Notes: generated by a model not told the origin, from the sequence alone. 64,000 nt of DNA from Reticulitermes speratus (GCA_021186555.1 JAJKFL010000012.1:24253711-24317710); one strand, 5' to 3'; counted from the stretch's first letter, positions 11,861-23,997 are shown. A program made the numbers and translations.

Positions 11861-13865
11861 AGACTGTAAGTCTACTCGCAGTGTCTCAGCCTGTGACAGT
11901 ACAACAACATTGCTGACATCTACTCATGTTAATCCTCACACGGTTAACACAATGGCTGTGCATACGAGTACTTTGACCACGTGGGCCGGTATGCAGCTAT
12001 AGAACCAGCCGGGTGTTCGTGCGAGGACCCGAGTCGCCTGTTGAAAGACCGTTTCGGTTAGTGTCGAAGCTTTTATTGTTAACATGTGAGCTTGGCTAAC
12101 GTGGTAACATTGTAACATGGTTAACATGAACGCTTCGCGTTTGAAAACTACTGCCTTCTATCTGTGTGATGGGTAAATAAGTCATAGAAAGTGTCGTGTG
12201 GATTGCTGTGTGGAATGGCAAGGTGGTCTGCATGTCGCATTGGAGAACGTACGGCAGTGGCAGCTGTAGTTGCGTTCGTCTGTGGAAGCACTTACTGACA
12301 GTCTGTAAATGCAAGCGCTATCAGCGGTGCACCTAAATGTGCGTTTGCAGCAGTCGCTTTATCGGCAAAGCAATCATGTTAGTAGGAACACGCTTTCCAT
12401 GAAAGTTGCACTTTAAGAGCATAAAAACACATCTTAGTACTGCTGTTACGTCATTAGACAGGAGCTGATGAAGTGTCCTGTGCTGACGTTTTTGACGTCA
12501 GAGTTATACTGTCAGCATATGACATCAAGAAGTGTACATACCGTGGGCATAATTATGCGCCCAGCCCTTGTGTTACGCCTTTTTTTTTGCAGTAACGCAC
12601 CTGGTCAGTTTACACCACTTCTTAATTTGCCTTCTCTCATTTCCGTTTAACGCCCTTTGGCCGACTGCTTTGTATTACGCTAACACGTTATTTCTGTTGG
12701 GAATATAATTTTTATCTACGCCTTATTGATTTACGCTCACTTTCAGGAAAGCAAGTAGGGCGTAAAACATGGGTGGACGTAATGGCACATGTACTTGAAT
12801 TGAAAGGCCACCATTCGTGTTCTCAGATTCGGAGACGAATAGATTAAAATTGCGCGTTTTGGACGAACACTCCGTAAAGATGAAAGAAGCGTCTCTTGTT
12901 GCTTGCCATCGATTGGCAGTTTGGAGCGGATGTGGTGTATAATTACGTGAATATGTTAATGAGAAGATTTGATTAGCCGCGAGTTGGAATCGCGCCAATG
13001 ACGTGAATGTGTGCGTGCAATTTGTCTTCCGCACTCTCACCTGTAAGTTCTCCGGCTTGGAACTTACCACTAGCGGTCACTTCATACAGATACAGCAGTT
13101 GGGAACTGGCAGCTTGTAGGTCAGGAAGCACGGGAGACGGGGTGGACGGCCGGGGTTCTGTGTCCATGCAGGCGTGTGTGTGTGTCTGTTGGCCACCCTG
13201 TTGAGGCTGGTTCCGAGTCCTCGCAGCCTCCTTTCCAGCGGTTAGCGGAGACTTCCTTCGGGCGGCCGGACCGAGAAGCTAATCCGATGTCTTCGGTTAC
13301 GAATGCGTGAAGTTGCGTGCGGTCACGTGTCTGCCTTGCTGTACGCAGTGTCTCAGAGAAGTACGTGATAAGTACTTTGAACCGAGTGACGGAAAATACC
13401 ACTGCGTCGTAGTGTTGGCAGCGTCGTTGTGAACCCGCTACGTGCTGTAATGCAGGTACGTGCCATTCGAGGTGTGTTTCTTTTGGCGTAAACTGAAATT
13501 CCAGCCGAGTTTGGAGTGTGGCGAGTCGAATGCGCGCAAATCACTTAAACTGCTCCTTGTTACAGTGGCAGGGATTTGTCCCGTTCTTTTCCAGCCTGTT
13601 TTGTGACCGGAATGCGCTGTTTGTCATACAGAACACAGACGACACTCAGGGAGAATACGTGATTTTCTTTTCCTAGAGCGATCTGTTTTAGAGTTAAGGC
13701 TTTTGTTATATGACCAAATTGAGACTTGTGATTTGGCGTTCCCGCAGTGTTTGTGATGAAGGTTATAGTCCTGTCGGATATGACTCCGTGTTGACCTGTA
13801 ATTTGTTGGCAGCGTTGAGATTGATGCCTCCGTTTTCATGTAGTCCAAGAAAGTAGTTGTTGCAA
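11861..13865. other. No gene seen
   Basis: Unique sequence of moderate GC. Frames up to 115 codons on the minus strand (12723-13070) show no recognised domain. Exons of an unrecognised gene cannot be ruled out by eye. Confidence 0.4.
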
Positions 13866-13925
13866 GTTACTCCGAAACGTCGGTAACAAATTGCCATCAA
13901 CACAGCATCATATCCCAGAAGGCCG
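13866..13925 (+). mobile_element. Half-unit of the CGAAACGTCGG family
   Basis: ACTCCGAAACGTCGGTAAC is followed about 35 bases later by CATATCCCAGAAGGC. This is the same order and spacing as the downstream arm of the foldbacks at 38322, 41291 and 52754. No CTGANGA core lies upstream, so only the 3' arm is preserved. Confidence 0.6.
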
Positions 13926-15235
13926 TATCTTTAACATTTAAAATTCTCTGCGCGCGTATCGAGTCCTTTAGCAGGTACAAGCAAGACAATTGTTAGTAAC
14001 GGAATAAGCGTGCTTAATTAACTCTCTAGAACTAGGTGGAATACAACTAGAAGCTTCAGTAGTGCTAACAGTAAATCACAACATCTGTGCGTTCCAGAGC
14101 TATTTGGATTAATCTTGTTACCATCCCCTCTGTAACATTCTGCTGTTTCAGTCTTGGCCTTCCATTAATGTTTACCGAAGGATTCCTCCAGTCAGTTTCC
14201 TCTTCTTGAAGTAAGTGATGTCCATTCATTCTAGCAGACTATGACCACAGTGATATAATGGCATTGACAGGTAAGAAGGCTGTCAGTTGCCGAAGTTGTG
14301 TACGTGGACGGTGAATGAGCTGTGGAGCATGGGTAGAATGATATTGGCAGGGCCAACCAAAGTATTGTGTGAGGAATATCTGTCCCAGTACGAATTCCAC
14401 ATGGACGGCTTGAAGTCGAACCTGAGCATTCGCGATGAGAGCCGACGACTTACACCGGAGCAATGCCACGGCCCCGGGCAGCACTAGTCACACAAGAACT
14501 ATATATGTGCTGCATGTAGTCCGGCATAGACGTGGAGACGTTGCGGAAGAACCTGATGTAGTCCTCTTGAGCGTTGTCCCGAAGATGAACGCAGTAGGTT
14601 TCTCTGAAACGTCGACACTTATCTACCAGAACACTCGTTACATCGCTAATATGTCGCGAACGTGAAAACCCAAACCCTGAATGGCGAAGTTTCGTTTGCC
14701 ATCATTTCATTACTCGCAGACCATTTATGTCACAACTCTTTGTAAGTTAAACGTCTTGGCTGGAGTCTAGCCAGAGGTCGGGCCATAGGTCACACGCTAA
14801 TAGTGCGCTGAGATCGTCATAACACGCCGGCTTGTTTGACCATTCGCTCGTCTCAGGGTTGGCGATACACGAGATTGTACCGAGTGTAACGGGTAACATT
14901 CCTGACAGACAGAACTGTAGCCCTAGTGCAACTTGCTGCACCGCGCGGATTGCCCGACAGCTGGACACCGCGGCAGTCGGAAGCCGAAATGTGGGCGTGG
15001 CCTGTGCTACGACCGAGCACGTGTGTTGATCCGTCAGACATGACACTTTCAGACGGCGTATTATTATTATTATTTGTTATAATCACGTTTATGCAGGGTA
15101 TTTACAATTATGTACCTGAAACAAACCGTGTTTATATGGTATATAGTGTTGCAACTGTTCTGTAGGTACAATTCATTGCAAATGTAATTGTACTTTCCAT
15201 GTTAAATGTTTTGTACTTTACATTAGTACTTTCTG

Positions 15236-15237
<2 letters not shown>
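13926..15237. other. No gene seen; one decayed motif
   Basis: A degenerate hammerhead-like trace (CCGAAGATGAAC then CTGAAACGTCG) lies at 14580-14620. Otherwise the stretch is unique, with frames up to 99 codons and no domain. Confidence 0.4.

Positions 15238-15269
<32 letters not shown>
15238..15269. repeat. (ATT)n microsatellite
   Basis: About ten ATT units. A shorter TTA run lies at 15060-15075. Confidence 0.97.
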
Positions 15270-15270
<1 letters not shown>

Positions 15271-16241
15271 CCTTATAGAGATAGTGAAGTCTGTTACAAT
15301 TTAAAAAAATAGTTCCTATTTAAAACCCTCGACCCCCTTTTTTCTGGGTTACACTTTGAATTCTGTTTGGGTATTCTTTCATAAGTCAATGTCTAAGTGC
15401 TGTATCCAGTTTCGCCTGTCTTTATCATCTCTCGTAGACACTGTAGTCTATTTTCAGTTTTTATACTTCGCGTATGCACGCCAGAATGCTGTGTGTAGTT
15501 ATGGCGTATTATTTTGTGTGGTTACATGTCCGTACGACGTCCCTTATCTATCATTATTTGTTGTTTAAGAAATAAAATTTTCTCGCGAATTTCCCGTTCC
15601 CTGGTGTTACAACACGTAGCGGTTGGCAACTCCCGTAACTGCTCTTGATTTTGTCGTTGTGCCAATCGTGTAAGTTGCGGCAGACATAACAGAACTTAGT
15701 TTTAGTAGCCGCATGTAGAACACATGCGTGCGTGGCACATTGACTTGTGCACTGCGACTGCTGCCTGCGTGTGTTCGCCAAACAGAAGTGTCGCCCCTCA
15801 GTTTTCTGTAATCATTTTATACAATTATTCTGAATTTAAATTTGAAAGTCACTCACTGACAGTTGCCGGGCATGCAGAAACTTTGTGATCTGTCATTTTA
15901 AACATGATTGAACTTAATAATGAGCCATTTATTGATGGCACAGAGAAACTGCATGCGAATTTTTCGCACGTTTCCACTGAAATTCGTGTCCTCGTTCATT
16001 AACGTAGCCGGTTGTATCTTGCTACTACGGTTATCTGCGGCACAATGCAGAGCAAATGACAGGCGGCCCACGTGGGGGTCTGCCACACTGCTGTCGCAAG
16101 ACGAAGCAAGTTACATTTGGGGTGTGCTTGCTGGTTTCCAGTTCAGAATAGGGGAATTGTGTGTAGATCGGCCCACTAAGGCAGATCGTCATGTCACTGA
16201 GTCGTTGCTTTAAGGCTTAACAAACTGTAGTAGTTGCGGGT
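15270..16241. other. No gene seen
   Basis: AT-rich sequence. A 101-codon frame at 15908-16213 has no recognised domain. Confidence 0.4.
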
Positions 16242-16652
16242 TTTAGGAAGTGGCACGTTTAGAGTATTAAGAAAGGCACGTGTTGTAGTTTTAAGGAAAA
16301 TGGCACGGTGTTAGTAGGTTATTAAGAAGTGGACGGTTAGTGGTTATTAAGGAAAGTGGCACGGTTGTTAGTAGGTTATTAAGGAAAGTGCACGGTTGTT
16401 AGTAGGTTATTAAGGAAAGTGGCACGGTTGTTAGTAGGTTATTAAGGAAAGTGGCACGGTTGTTAGTAGGTTATTAAGGAAAGTGGCACGGTTGTTAGTA
16501 GGTTATTAAGAAGTGGCACGGTTGTTAGTAGTTATTAGGAAAGTGGGACGGTTGTTAGTAGGTTATTAGGAAGTGGCACGGTTGTTAGTGTATTAGGAAA
16601 GTGGCACGTGTTAGTAGTTATTAGGAAAGTGGCACAGTTGTTAATAGTTATT
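16242..16652. repeat. 32-bp minisatellite, ~13 degraded copies
   Basis: The unit contains GGCACGGTTGTTAGTAGGTT and is 32 bp in intact copies. Many copies lack single bases, mostly in GG or AA runs. The pattern fits either ageing or indel errors in a long-read consensus. Confidence 0.93.
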
Positions 16653-17120
16653 AAATATTTTGTTCATCTGAAATTTGATATTTTCTGAAACCTCACAAAA
16701 TGGCAGTTTTACCCAGGCCCCTGAATGAAACGTACCCCTATATTTTGTGTGCAGGAAATAGAACATAGCTAAGAGAATGTAATGAATAAATACAGCGATA
16801 TAAATTTGACGCTACATATCTTAGCTCACTGTCTGCTCTTTACTCCATAATTATGGCACGTTAATGGCATTAATTACGTAAACGAAAATCTGAAAAATGC
16901 GATGTCCATAACTCACAGGCAGGTATCGTAAAACGTGTTTGTCACGCAGAAGTGTGTTTCTTCGTAGAAGCACAGCCACTGTCCGTGTATGACGTCACTA
17001 CACTAATACACATGTCGTAGGCTCCAAGCCCGCCGATGGCAGCACCAGTAAAAGAAAAACAGCAAATGGCCATCTTACCCCGGGGGGGGGGGGGGGGGCC
17101 GTTTTACACACAACACCCTA
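16653..17120. other. No gene seen; G17 tract
   Basis: Unique sequence with a homopolymer of 17 G at 17082-17098. Confidence 0.5.
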
Positions 17121-17520
17121 TATTATTCTATTCCTTACCTTAAAAAAGGGAGGATTAAAGTGTATGAAACTGTAATTCTGTCGTCTTTTGTGGGTGTGAA
17201 ACTTGGTCGCTTATCGTATGGGAAGAACATAGATTGAGGGAGTTTGAGGTTAGGGTGCTCAGGGGAATATTGGGGTAGTGAAAGTAATGTGGGGATGGAT
17301 GTATGTATATGTGTATATTGAGGAGCTTAATGTTGATACTCTCCATCAAGTATTATTAGGATATGGAATGATGGAAGGCGCTGGACACCATAGAAATGCA
17401 CGCAGAATTTTAGTTGGAAAACGTGAAGGGAAGAGACGTGTAATACTAGCGTAGATAGGAGACAGATATTAAGATGAATCTTCCATAAATAGCGTGTGTG
17501 GATGCGTGCTGGATTCATTT
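17121..17520 (+). pseudogene. Decayed RTE-like reverse transcriptase C-terminus
   Basis: The translation around 17160-17280 (VYETVILSSF, GVKLGRL, SLRLGCSGEYWG) matches, with frameshifts, the region after the RT domain seen better at 35030. It is followed by remnants of GHVARM-type sequence (GAAAACGTGAAGGGAAGAGA near 17420). Frames are broken repeatedly. It is a dead retrotransposon tail. Confidence 0.6.
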
Positions 17521-17699
17521 GCTCAGGATGAGAGCAGCTGCTGGTCTTGAACTCGATAATGATCTCTTGATTTTCTGCAAAGGGCAGGAGGTTCTGCACC
17601 AAGTGCAGCAGGCACTCAGAAATAAAAGCTAGATTAAGTAGAAACCGGTAATGATCTAAAACTGATCTTAAGCGAAATGATCCCAAGAAACTTATACTT

Positions 17700-19025
17700 A
17701 ACCTTCTGTAACAGAAGGCGGCTCTAAGTGAATATTTTTCCCCTCAGTGTTAGTATTGTTGGCGCTGATGTGAGCCATGTGCCAGGCATGTGATGGGTTG
17801 GCGTTATTTCATGCGCCCTCCACGGCACCTTCCATCTGTTGCGTCCTTATGCTTAGAGCAAACAAAGCGTTAGTGTCATCCACCGGAATGCCGCCATCTG
17901 GTAATCAACACTGCTTAACATCCCAGAAGATTTGCATCTTCTTCGAAAAGTTCACAGTCTTCCATCTAGGAGAGGAATTGTTTTGAAAGTAGTTATCGGA
18001 TTGAAAACGCTTTTTCATTCAGACGAAACTTCTTAACCCGTATAAATTCGTGAGACTACTTCTGTGTGGGTATTTTGGGTCTGCTGCACACGACACACAC
18101 ATTCGAGCATGTGTTTGCACGTGCGTTACCACGTGTGTCATGTTCTGCGGCCCTTCCGGTAGCTGTGGAAGCCGCGAACTGAACTTTGCCCATTCAGTAA
18201 GCTGCTGTAAGTTAGGACAGTTACATTTTTCTCTCGTTTTACTATAAATTCTAAATTAATAACGGTTTTTACAGCACGTTTTTACATGTAGAAACTTGCG
18301 TGTGTAAGTAATGTGGTTTCATAACTTGTTTCTAACTTTTAAATGCGGCCACGGACATGTTTGCTTGAAAACCTGGTGGTCGTGAAGCATATGTTACGTG
18401 TGTGTTGATGTAGTTCCCCAGGTTGAGCATGGTGACATTCACAAACAGGAATACGCTGATAAAATTCTGGTTGCTTTCAACGTTCCTCAAGTTTTTGGAG
18501 CTCAAGTCACGTCGTCAGCTACTGCATCATTTTTCTAAGCCTTGGTGAAGAGGTGCCTCTGTTGGGCGGGTAGGGGATTTCCGGGGGCTCAACACGTGTG
18601 GAATATTGAACACCTCCCCTCCCTCTGTCTCTCCTTTTGACGTCATACTGAAAGTGTGTCGGCAATGTTTTAAGGATCGCCGTTTCTGGTTTTGAGGTGG
18701 GAACATGCCCACACTGACAGGGGCCCAGGATGCTGAGTGTCGGCGTGACGGCCCTTCTACAGTTGGATTGCTGAACTTTATCAGATTTGTCAGTTCCACG
18801 CGATTTGATTCGACTCGGGTTTTATACAGGTGTGCACAACTTCAAAGTATCACTGTTTGAGTGTACCGCTGGACTGTGGCTGAGCTAACCCGAATGGAGA
18901 AGAAAGAAATACATTGTCGAATGGAAACTGAAATAAATAAAGGTAAAGAAAACTACGTCACGTGACTAGGTGATGTCCGTTTTGTGACTAATGAGCGTGC
19001 ATCTGGTTGGACGAAAACATAAATA
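17700..19025. other. No gene seen
   Basis: Unique sequence with frames under 91 codons and no recognised domain. Confidence 0.4.
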
Positions 19026-19437
19026 CAGTGGAACCCGGTTATAACGACACCTCGCATATAGAGTCAGGTATTCTGTGGTATCAGTTAATTAGTCACTGTT
19101 AACCTATCATTGGACGGTCCGGGATCGAATCCCGGTGGGGAAGAGATTTTCAGCAAACGTCCAGACGGGTCCTTGGGCCTACCCAGCCTCCTATACAGTG
19201 GGTACCGGGTCATTCCGGGGGGTAAAGCGGCCGGGGAGTGGCGTTGACCACCACCCCTATCTAGCGTCGAGGTTAAAGAAAGATTAGAGCTATACCTCTA
19301 CTCCCCCTCTGGGCCTTGATGGCAGGTTGAACTTTGCTTTACTTAACCTAACATTATACTCCTCGGTTATAACAACACTCGTTTATAACGACACAAAATA
19401 TTCAGTCCCTTTATGACGTTATAACCGAGTTCGACTG
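19026..19437 (-). mobile_element. pogo-like MITE, copy 2, split by a SINE
   Basis: TIR ends CAGTGGAACCCGGTTATAAC and GTTATAACCGAGTTCGACTG, with TA at 19024-19025 and 19438-19439. It is in the opposite orientation to copy 1. The two halves (19026-19106 and 19343-19437) join into a ~180-bp element once the SINE and one 8-bp duplicate are removed. Confidence 0.9.
19107..19342 (+). mobile_element. 5'-truncated SINE-A with 8-bp TSD
   Basis: Starts inside the tRNA-like head (GGACGGTCCGGGATCGAATC) and keeps box B and the body through the simple tail (ACTTTGCTTTAC). TTAACCTA lies at both junctions (19099-19106 and 19343-19350). It is inserted in a pogo-like MITE, so the MITE is older. Confidence 0.92.
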
Positions 19438-19689
19438 TATTTTAAAGAAGCGCACAGAAGGTATATTAGTCGCTACTGAGAAGGTTAGCCTAGAAGTGAA
19501 TGCTGAGAAGCCTAAGTATAGTGTGTTTATGTATGTATGTCTTGTCAACAGGACGCGGGAACAATCACAACATAAGGAGAGCTAATAATAATAAAATGCT
19601 TGGAAAATGTGGCGAAGTTCAGACGTTTCGGAGCGACATTAACAAGTAAATACGAGTATTGCATGCGCGATGGCTGTCTAGAAACTTAA

Positions 19690-20175
19690 ATAATGAGATA
19701 CACAGAACTGCAAGTTTGTCTGTTGTTTTGTGTGGATGTGCAAAATTGTGCTCGCCTGACGAGGAGTACGTTGGTTGAAGGTGCTGAGGAGATATTTGGG
19801 AGTGCAAGTAGCAGGAGGCTGGAGAAATGCATGGGGAGAGAGGTTCGTGATTCATAAACGTCACCAAATATTAGCCGGGTGAGCGAATGAAGTAGGATAT
19901 GATAAATGGGAGAAGGGAAATGTGTACAGGGATTTGGTGGGGAAAACTGAAGGAAAGAACCACTTGGAAGACCTAGGCGTAGAAGGGAGGATAATGTTAA
20001 AATGTATCTTTGATGGGATGGAAGAGCGTGGACGTGATTAGTCTGGCTCGTGATTGGGACAAATGGCGGGCTGTTGTGAACACGGTGATGAACCTTCGGC
20101 TTCCATACATACGGGGAATTTGACTGCCTGAGGAACAATTAGCTTCTCAAGAAAGACGCTGTTTTCTGAAGTTAG
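19690..20175 (+). pseudogene. Decayed RTE-like retrotransposon 3' end
   Basis: Matches the 35030-35510 copy in order: AGATACACAGAACTG, GGTGCTGAGGAGATATTTGG, GGGGAAAACTGAAGGAAAGA, CCACTTGGAAGACCTAGGCG, TAGTCTGGCTCGTGATTGGG, ATGAACCTTCGG, then AGCTTCTCAAGAAAGACGCT. Several frameshifts and stops are present. Confidence 0.8.
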
Positions 20176-20441
20176 TTAAAATAATTCCTGAATCTGTGGA
20201 ATCCGAAGCTTTAACTCTGCTCCCTATCCAGAGCCAGATTAATCCACTCGTCACCCAGGCACACAGTTTTTTAAAAGATCATGCTTCAGTAGTACCCTCC
20301 CATTTTACGTCTGTGTGACTTCCAAGTGGCGTATTGCTTTCAGTTTTTTAGCCTAAAATTTTGTGTGCATTCTTGTTGTCTTCCATCGCATCCTTGTGAT
20401 CGCCGTAATGATACGTATTGAGGAATGTAAAGATGTTGAGT

Positions 20442-20486
<45 letters not shown>
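20442..20486. repeat. (CG)n(CA)n microsatellite
   Basis: About four CG units followed by about eighteen CA units. Confidence 0.97.
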
Positions 20487-20489
<3 letters not shown>

Positions 20490-23290
20490 CTTTATGACGT
20501 CACGTCATGGCATTTCATGACCGTCAAATGAGTGGCTTTCACGTGACAAGGTCGCAGAATGCCAGATCGTTGTTATTTGAGATAGATCGTTAAAGGCAAT
20601 GATAACTGGGCAGCCCCCAGTTGCAAGGTGTTTATGCTTAAGCTTCTAGAGATATCTGTGTGTTGGTTCAAACGTTATTGGGAGCGGGGACGTGGTTGGT
20701 GTTTCGTACAACGCACCTGCGTACACGATGTACCGCGGGCCGTCAGTCCGTTAGGGAATACGACGTGCATGGCGGTAACACACAGCGTCCCTACCTAGAC
20801 GCGAACTCCGAGCGGTGCAGTGCGTAGCTACCAGTTCAGTAACTACAAATGAGGAAGTATTTATGTCCGTTAGAACCTGCACAGAGAAGGTTAATTATTG
20901 GTTTCCAGATTTCAGCTATTGTTAGCACGCAGAGCATTGCCTGCCAGGTTGTCAGAGTGAGTTTGTCTGCAGCTGCATCGTAAATGCGTGTGGTGCTATA
21001 TATGGAGTGACACACATCAAACGCCATTCCACATTGGCGTTTCTGGAACGGGCCAATTGAATGTGATGACGAGCAACCCCCCCCCCTTCCCCCACATGTA
21101 AGGCCATGTTATATATATATATAAACGTTTTGTGGCTTCGTTTATATTTGTTTCATTTGTGTCTGCTTTTATTTGAGAGGCAATGTACTGCTCTATCTCC
21201 GTTCCAAACGGCACTGTAGTTCTGTTTTATCTATATATACTGAATGACGTCACTGCCGTGCTGTCACCGAAACTCTAACCCTGATACAGATACACGTGGC
21301 TCGTACAGCCCAGTTCAGATGTCAGAGATTAAGTTAAATTTAGCTTTACGTTTTGCACACAATGAACGTCAGTTGAGGGTAACCGTTCGTTGGGAATTTT
21401 TCTGTGCGGCCTGAGGTCAGACTCCTGACACAAAGTGCCTGTCCTCGGGACGCAGCACGAAGTGGACTGCTACTGTTGAGTCACTCCCAAATTCAGAGAA
21501 TAAGTGGAGATTCATCTCCAGGCCTCCTACATAATTATAGACCCTTGGGCGTGTTAGCTTTATTTTTGCCCCGTAACTGCCATACGCGCTATAAGACGAT
21601 TACTTTCCCTAGTTTTAATAATGTCATGTTTTTCTAGTTCAGTCACTGTTTAAATAGCTGTGAAATGACGTCAGTTTGTGCTGTGGGTTGGGGTGCTTAG
21701 TACTGTTGGTGACCTACACCAGGACTGTCCACAGTACGGCCCGCGAACACATTGGGTCGTGCGAAGTGAGTTATATGACGGCCTCTCAAATACTCGTGTC
21801 GTGTAAAAGCTATGTCATCCGGTCCGATGTCGTTTGTGATCAAATGTAGGAAGAATTCTGCTTGAGTGCTGTGGCATGTCACCGTGTCAGATGTGAATAA
21901 ATTATAATATATAATTATATTTAGTAGCGTCACTGTAAATTTAGACGTAGACTGCTTAACTTGCGTTCCGGAACTATAGGTATATGCAACCTGTAGAAAA
22001 GTTCCAAGGCAGACAATGTAGCCATCTCAGCAATGAGTAAACGACCTTGGGTTGGTGTATTGGCTGACTGTGTGTTGGCAGGTTAGTGTGCAGTTGTCAG
22101 TAGAGGCGGAAGCATTTTGTCGTTGTGAAACGTAATGTGTTGGGAACAGCAAGGAACAGACAACAGGACTGAGTGTCAAGTGTGTAAAACAGGCCTGCAG
22201 TGGAATTTGGCTTGCTTAGGTGCAGCGTTGCGTTTTGTGTCTAACGAGACGGTGAGGGTGCGGACAGATTGTAGCAGTGGACGACATTGCGAGAGTAAAC
22301 GTGCGTCGAAATGTAGAAAATATGTGAGAAAGCTTTTGTGCTGTTGAACTGGAAGCAGTGAAGCGCTGTCATCACAATGGAATATTTTCGCAAAGGCGAG
22401 AAGAACAGACAAAAGAGGCTGCAACAGGAAAGGCGTATGTACTGGCCAAGGCAAGTAATTAAATACGGCAGTTGATGTGGTTCCTGTAATATGCCCAGGA
22501 AAATTTGAGCTTGTGAGAACAGTGAGCCTTGCTGCCAAGACTGTTGACTATGTCTGTCGAAATAATATTTCACACCCTCATGAAAAGGCGTCCAATTTTG
22601 AACTATTTTTCTTAGCCATTGACGAGTGAACAGATATTAGTGATACGTCACAACACGGTTTGTTTATTCGTAGAGGGAATAGTGATTTTGAAAGAAGGGG
22701 AGAGTTAGCGTCCGTATACAGCATGCAAGGGACTGGAATGGCAAGCCTGTGTGTTACAGTGTTACAGTGTTACCACGACTGGGCTAGTCAGTGGAAGTGC
22801 GGACTGTACGAAGACTATTGCTTTACGTTTGATCACACTGAAGAACAGCGAAAATGCTTCGGAGGTGAAAGTAGCATTCTGTACTAATTTTGGGGCGCTG
22901 AGCACGAATATGACAATTAAAATTGTTAATTGGCTCTGCTTTAAAAGATCTGGGATGGGCCCCAATTTGTACACTTTACACTGCTTTTGGCATTGAGCGA
23001 CTCAGAGCAACGATCTGGCAACCCTTAACGTGAAGAGAATGATGCAGTCAGCATGCAGGCATTGCATCAGCATACTTGCTGTTCATCAGAAGGGTGAAGC
23101 AGTGCAGCGGGGCAAAGTGGATGATGAAATCGACTGCCAGGTATTGCCACTCCCAACGTTTTGCATTTCAGTTCCTTCCAGGGAGTTGCTTTGTACACAC
23201 GTGGGTTTCTCATGTCAAAATGTCTTTCGCAGCGTGAAGTGTTTATAAATGCCTTAAAAGTTTTATACAGCCCTTTCTTGGCCGAACCTC
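20487..23290. other. No gene recognised
   Basis: 2.8 kb of unique sequence. Frames up to 120 codons occur around 22130-22570 on both strands with no recognised domain. Codon-level evidence is too weak to call an exon. Confidence 0.35.
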
Positions 23291-23291
23291 A

Positions 23292-23591
23292 ATGAGGATG
23301 CAGCGAAAGTTCGTGAACAGTACAGATAATTTTTGTTATATTTGTGGGGAGGTGACGTTTTCATCACAGAAGCGTGCCATAACCCCTATCATTTGGAAAG
23401 CCTACCATCTTTACTTTGGATGCCAGATTGGGGACCAGGACAGGAGCTGGGCCCCGCACGTATGCTGCAATACTTGTGCAGCTAACCTTCGAAAGTGGTT
23501 GAGCCGCAAAAGGCGATCAGTGCCTTTTGCCGTACCCATGGTGTACACCACTAACAAACAAATGGTGAACACGAAGCAGCTGATACAGTGA
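23292..23591 (+). pseudogene. Cysteine-rich conserved insect protein, N-terminal fragment
   Basis: A 99-codon frame whose residues about 14-83 resemble a conserved metal-binding-like module I recall from many insect hypothetical proteins. It has FCYICG (Cys15, Cys18), YFGC.IGDQD (Cys44), SWAPHVCC.TC (His56, Cys58, Cys59, Cys62) and MPFAVPM-like VPFAVPMV. Similarity stops after VPMV and the frame ends 16 residues later, where family members normally continue. It is therefore a truncated copy, perhaps carried by a mobile element. Function is unknown; spacing suggests zinc binding. Confidence 0.6.
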
Positions 23592-23660
23592 CCACAAATT
23601 CAACACAGTTAGCGACATTTTATCTACTAATTTATATATTTTAATGAGTACCATACGTCT

Positions 23661-23920
23661 TTTTTTTTTTAATGGTTCGACAGCCCCTTGGGGGCCTAGG
23701 CCGCCTCATTTTTCGAGGCTTCACGATCACACTCAGACACACCACACTCGGTAGGACTCCTCTGGACGAGTGACCAGCCCGTCGCAGAGACCTCTACCTG
23801 ACAACACACAACAACCACAACAGACAGACATCCATGCCCTAGGCGGGATTCGAACCCACAATCCCAGTAAGCGAGCGGCCGTAGACCCACGCCTTAGACC
23901 GCGCGGCTACTGGGATCGGC
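23661..23920 (-). mobile_element. SINE-B with 11-bp TSD and poly(A)
   Basis: Minus-strand copy. The 5' end GCCGATC is at 23920, box B GGGTTCGAATCC is near 23840-23851 on the complement, and the tail is poly(A) (T run at 23661-23670). ACCATACGTCT occurs at 23650-23660 and 23921-23931 as an exact target-site duplication. This is the cleanest insertion in the window, indicating recent retroposition by a non-LTR machinery. Confidence 0.95.
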
Positions 23921-23954
23921 ACCATACGTCTATAACTGGTGTAATAAACAATTG

Positions 23955-23997
23955 AGTCCCTGAAGATGAACTAACATAGTTCGAAACATGTTGGACT
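23955..23997 (+). ncRNA. Hammerhead ribozyme candidate (best copy)
   Basis: Stem I AGTCC (23955-23959) pairs with GGACT (23993-23997). The core is CTGAAGA (23960-23966) plus one T. Stem II GAACTA/TAGTTC (23968-23973 with 23977-23982) forms six pairs around loop ACA. GAA (23983-23985), self-complementary ACATGT (23986-23991) and T at the cleavage position (23992) follow. All three helices and both core strands of a type I hammerhead are in order. Penelope-like elements and retrozymes carry such motifs. Self-cleavage here is inferred, and the extra T after the core is atypical. Confidence 0.72.

Noticed and set aside
10520..11916. Long Cys/Tyr/Met/Val-rich reading frames of up to 203 codons
   Set aside because: They lie wholly inside TATG-type simple sequence and exist in all three frames; no domain.
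12464..12500. CTGATGA as a hammerhead core
   Set aside because: No stem II followed by GAAA; the sequence does not fold in the required order.
22838..22860. CTGAAGA followed by GAAAA as a hammerhead
   Set aside because: Only five bases separate the core strands, so no stem II can form.
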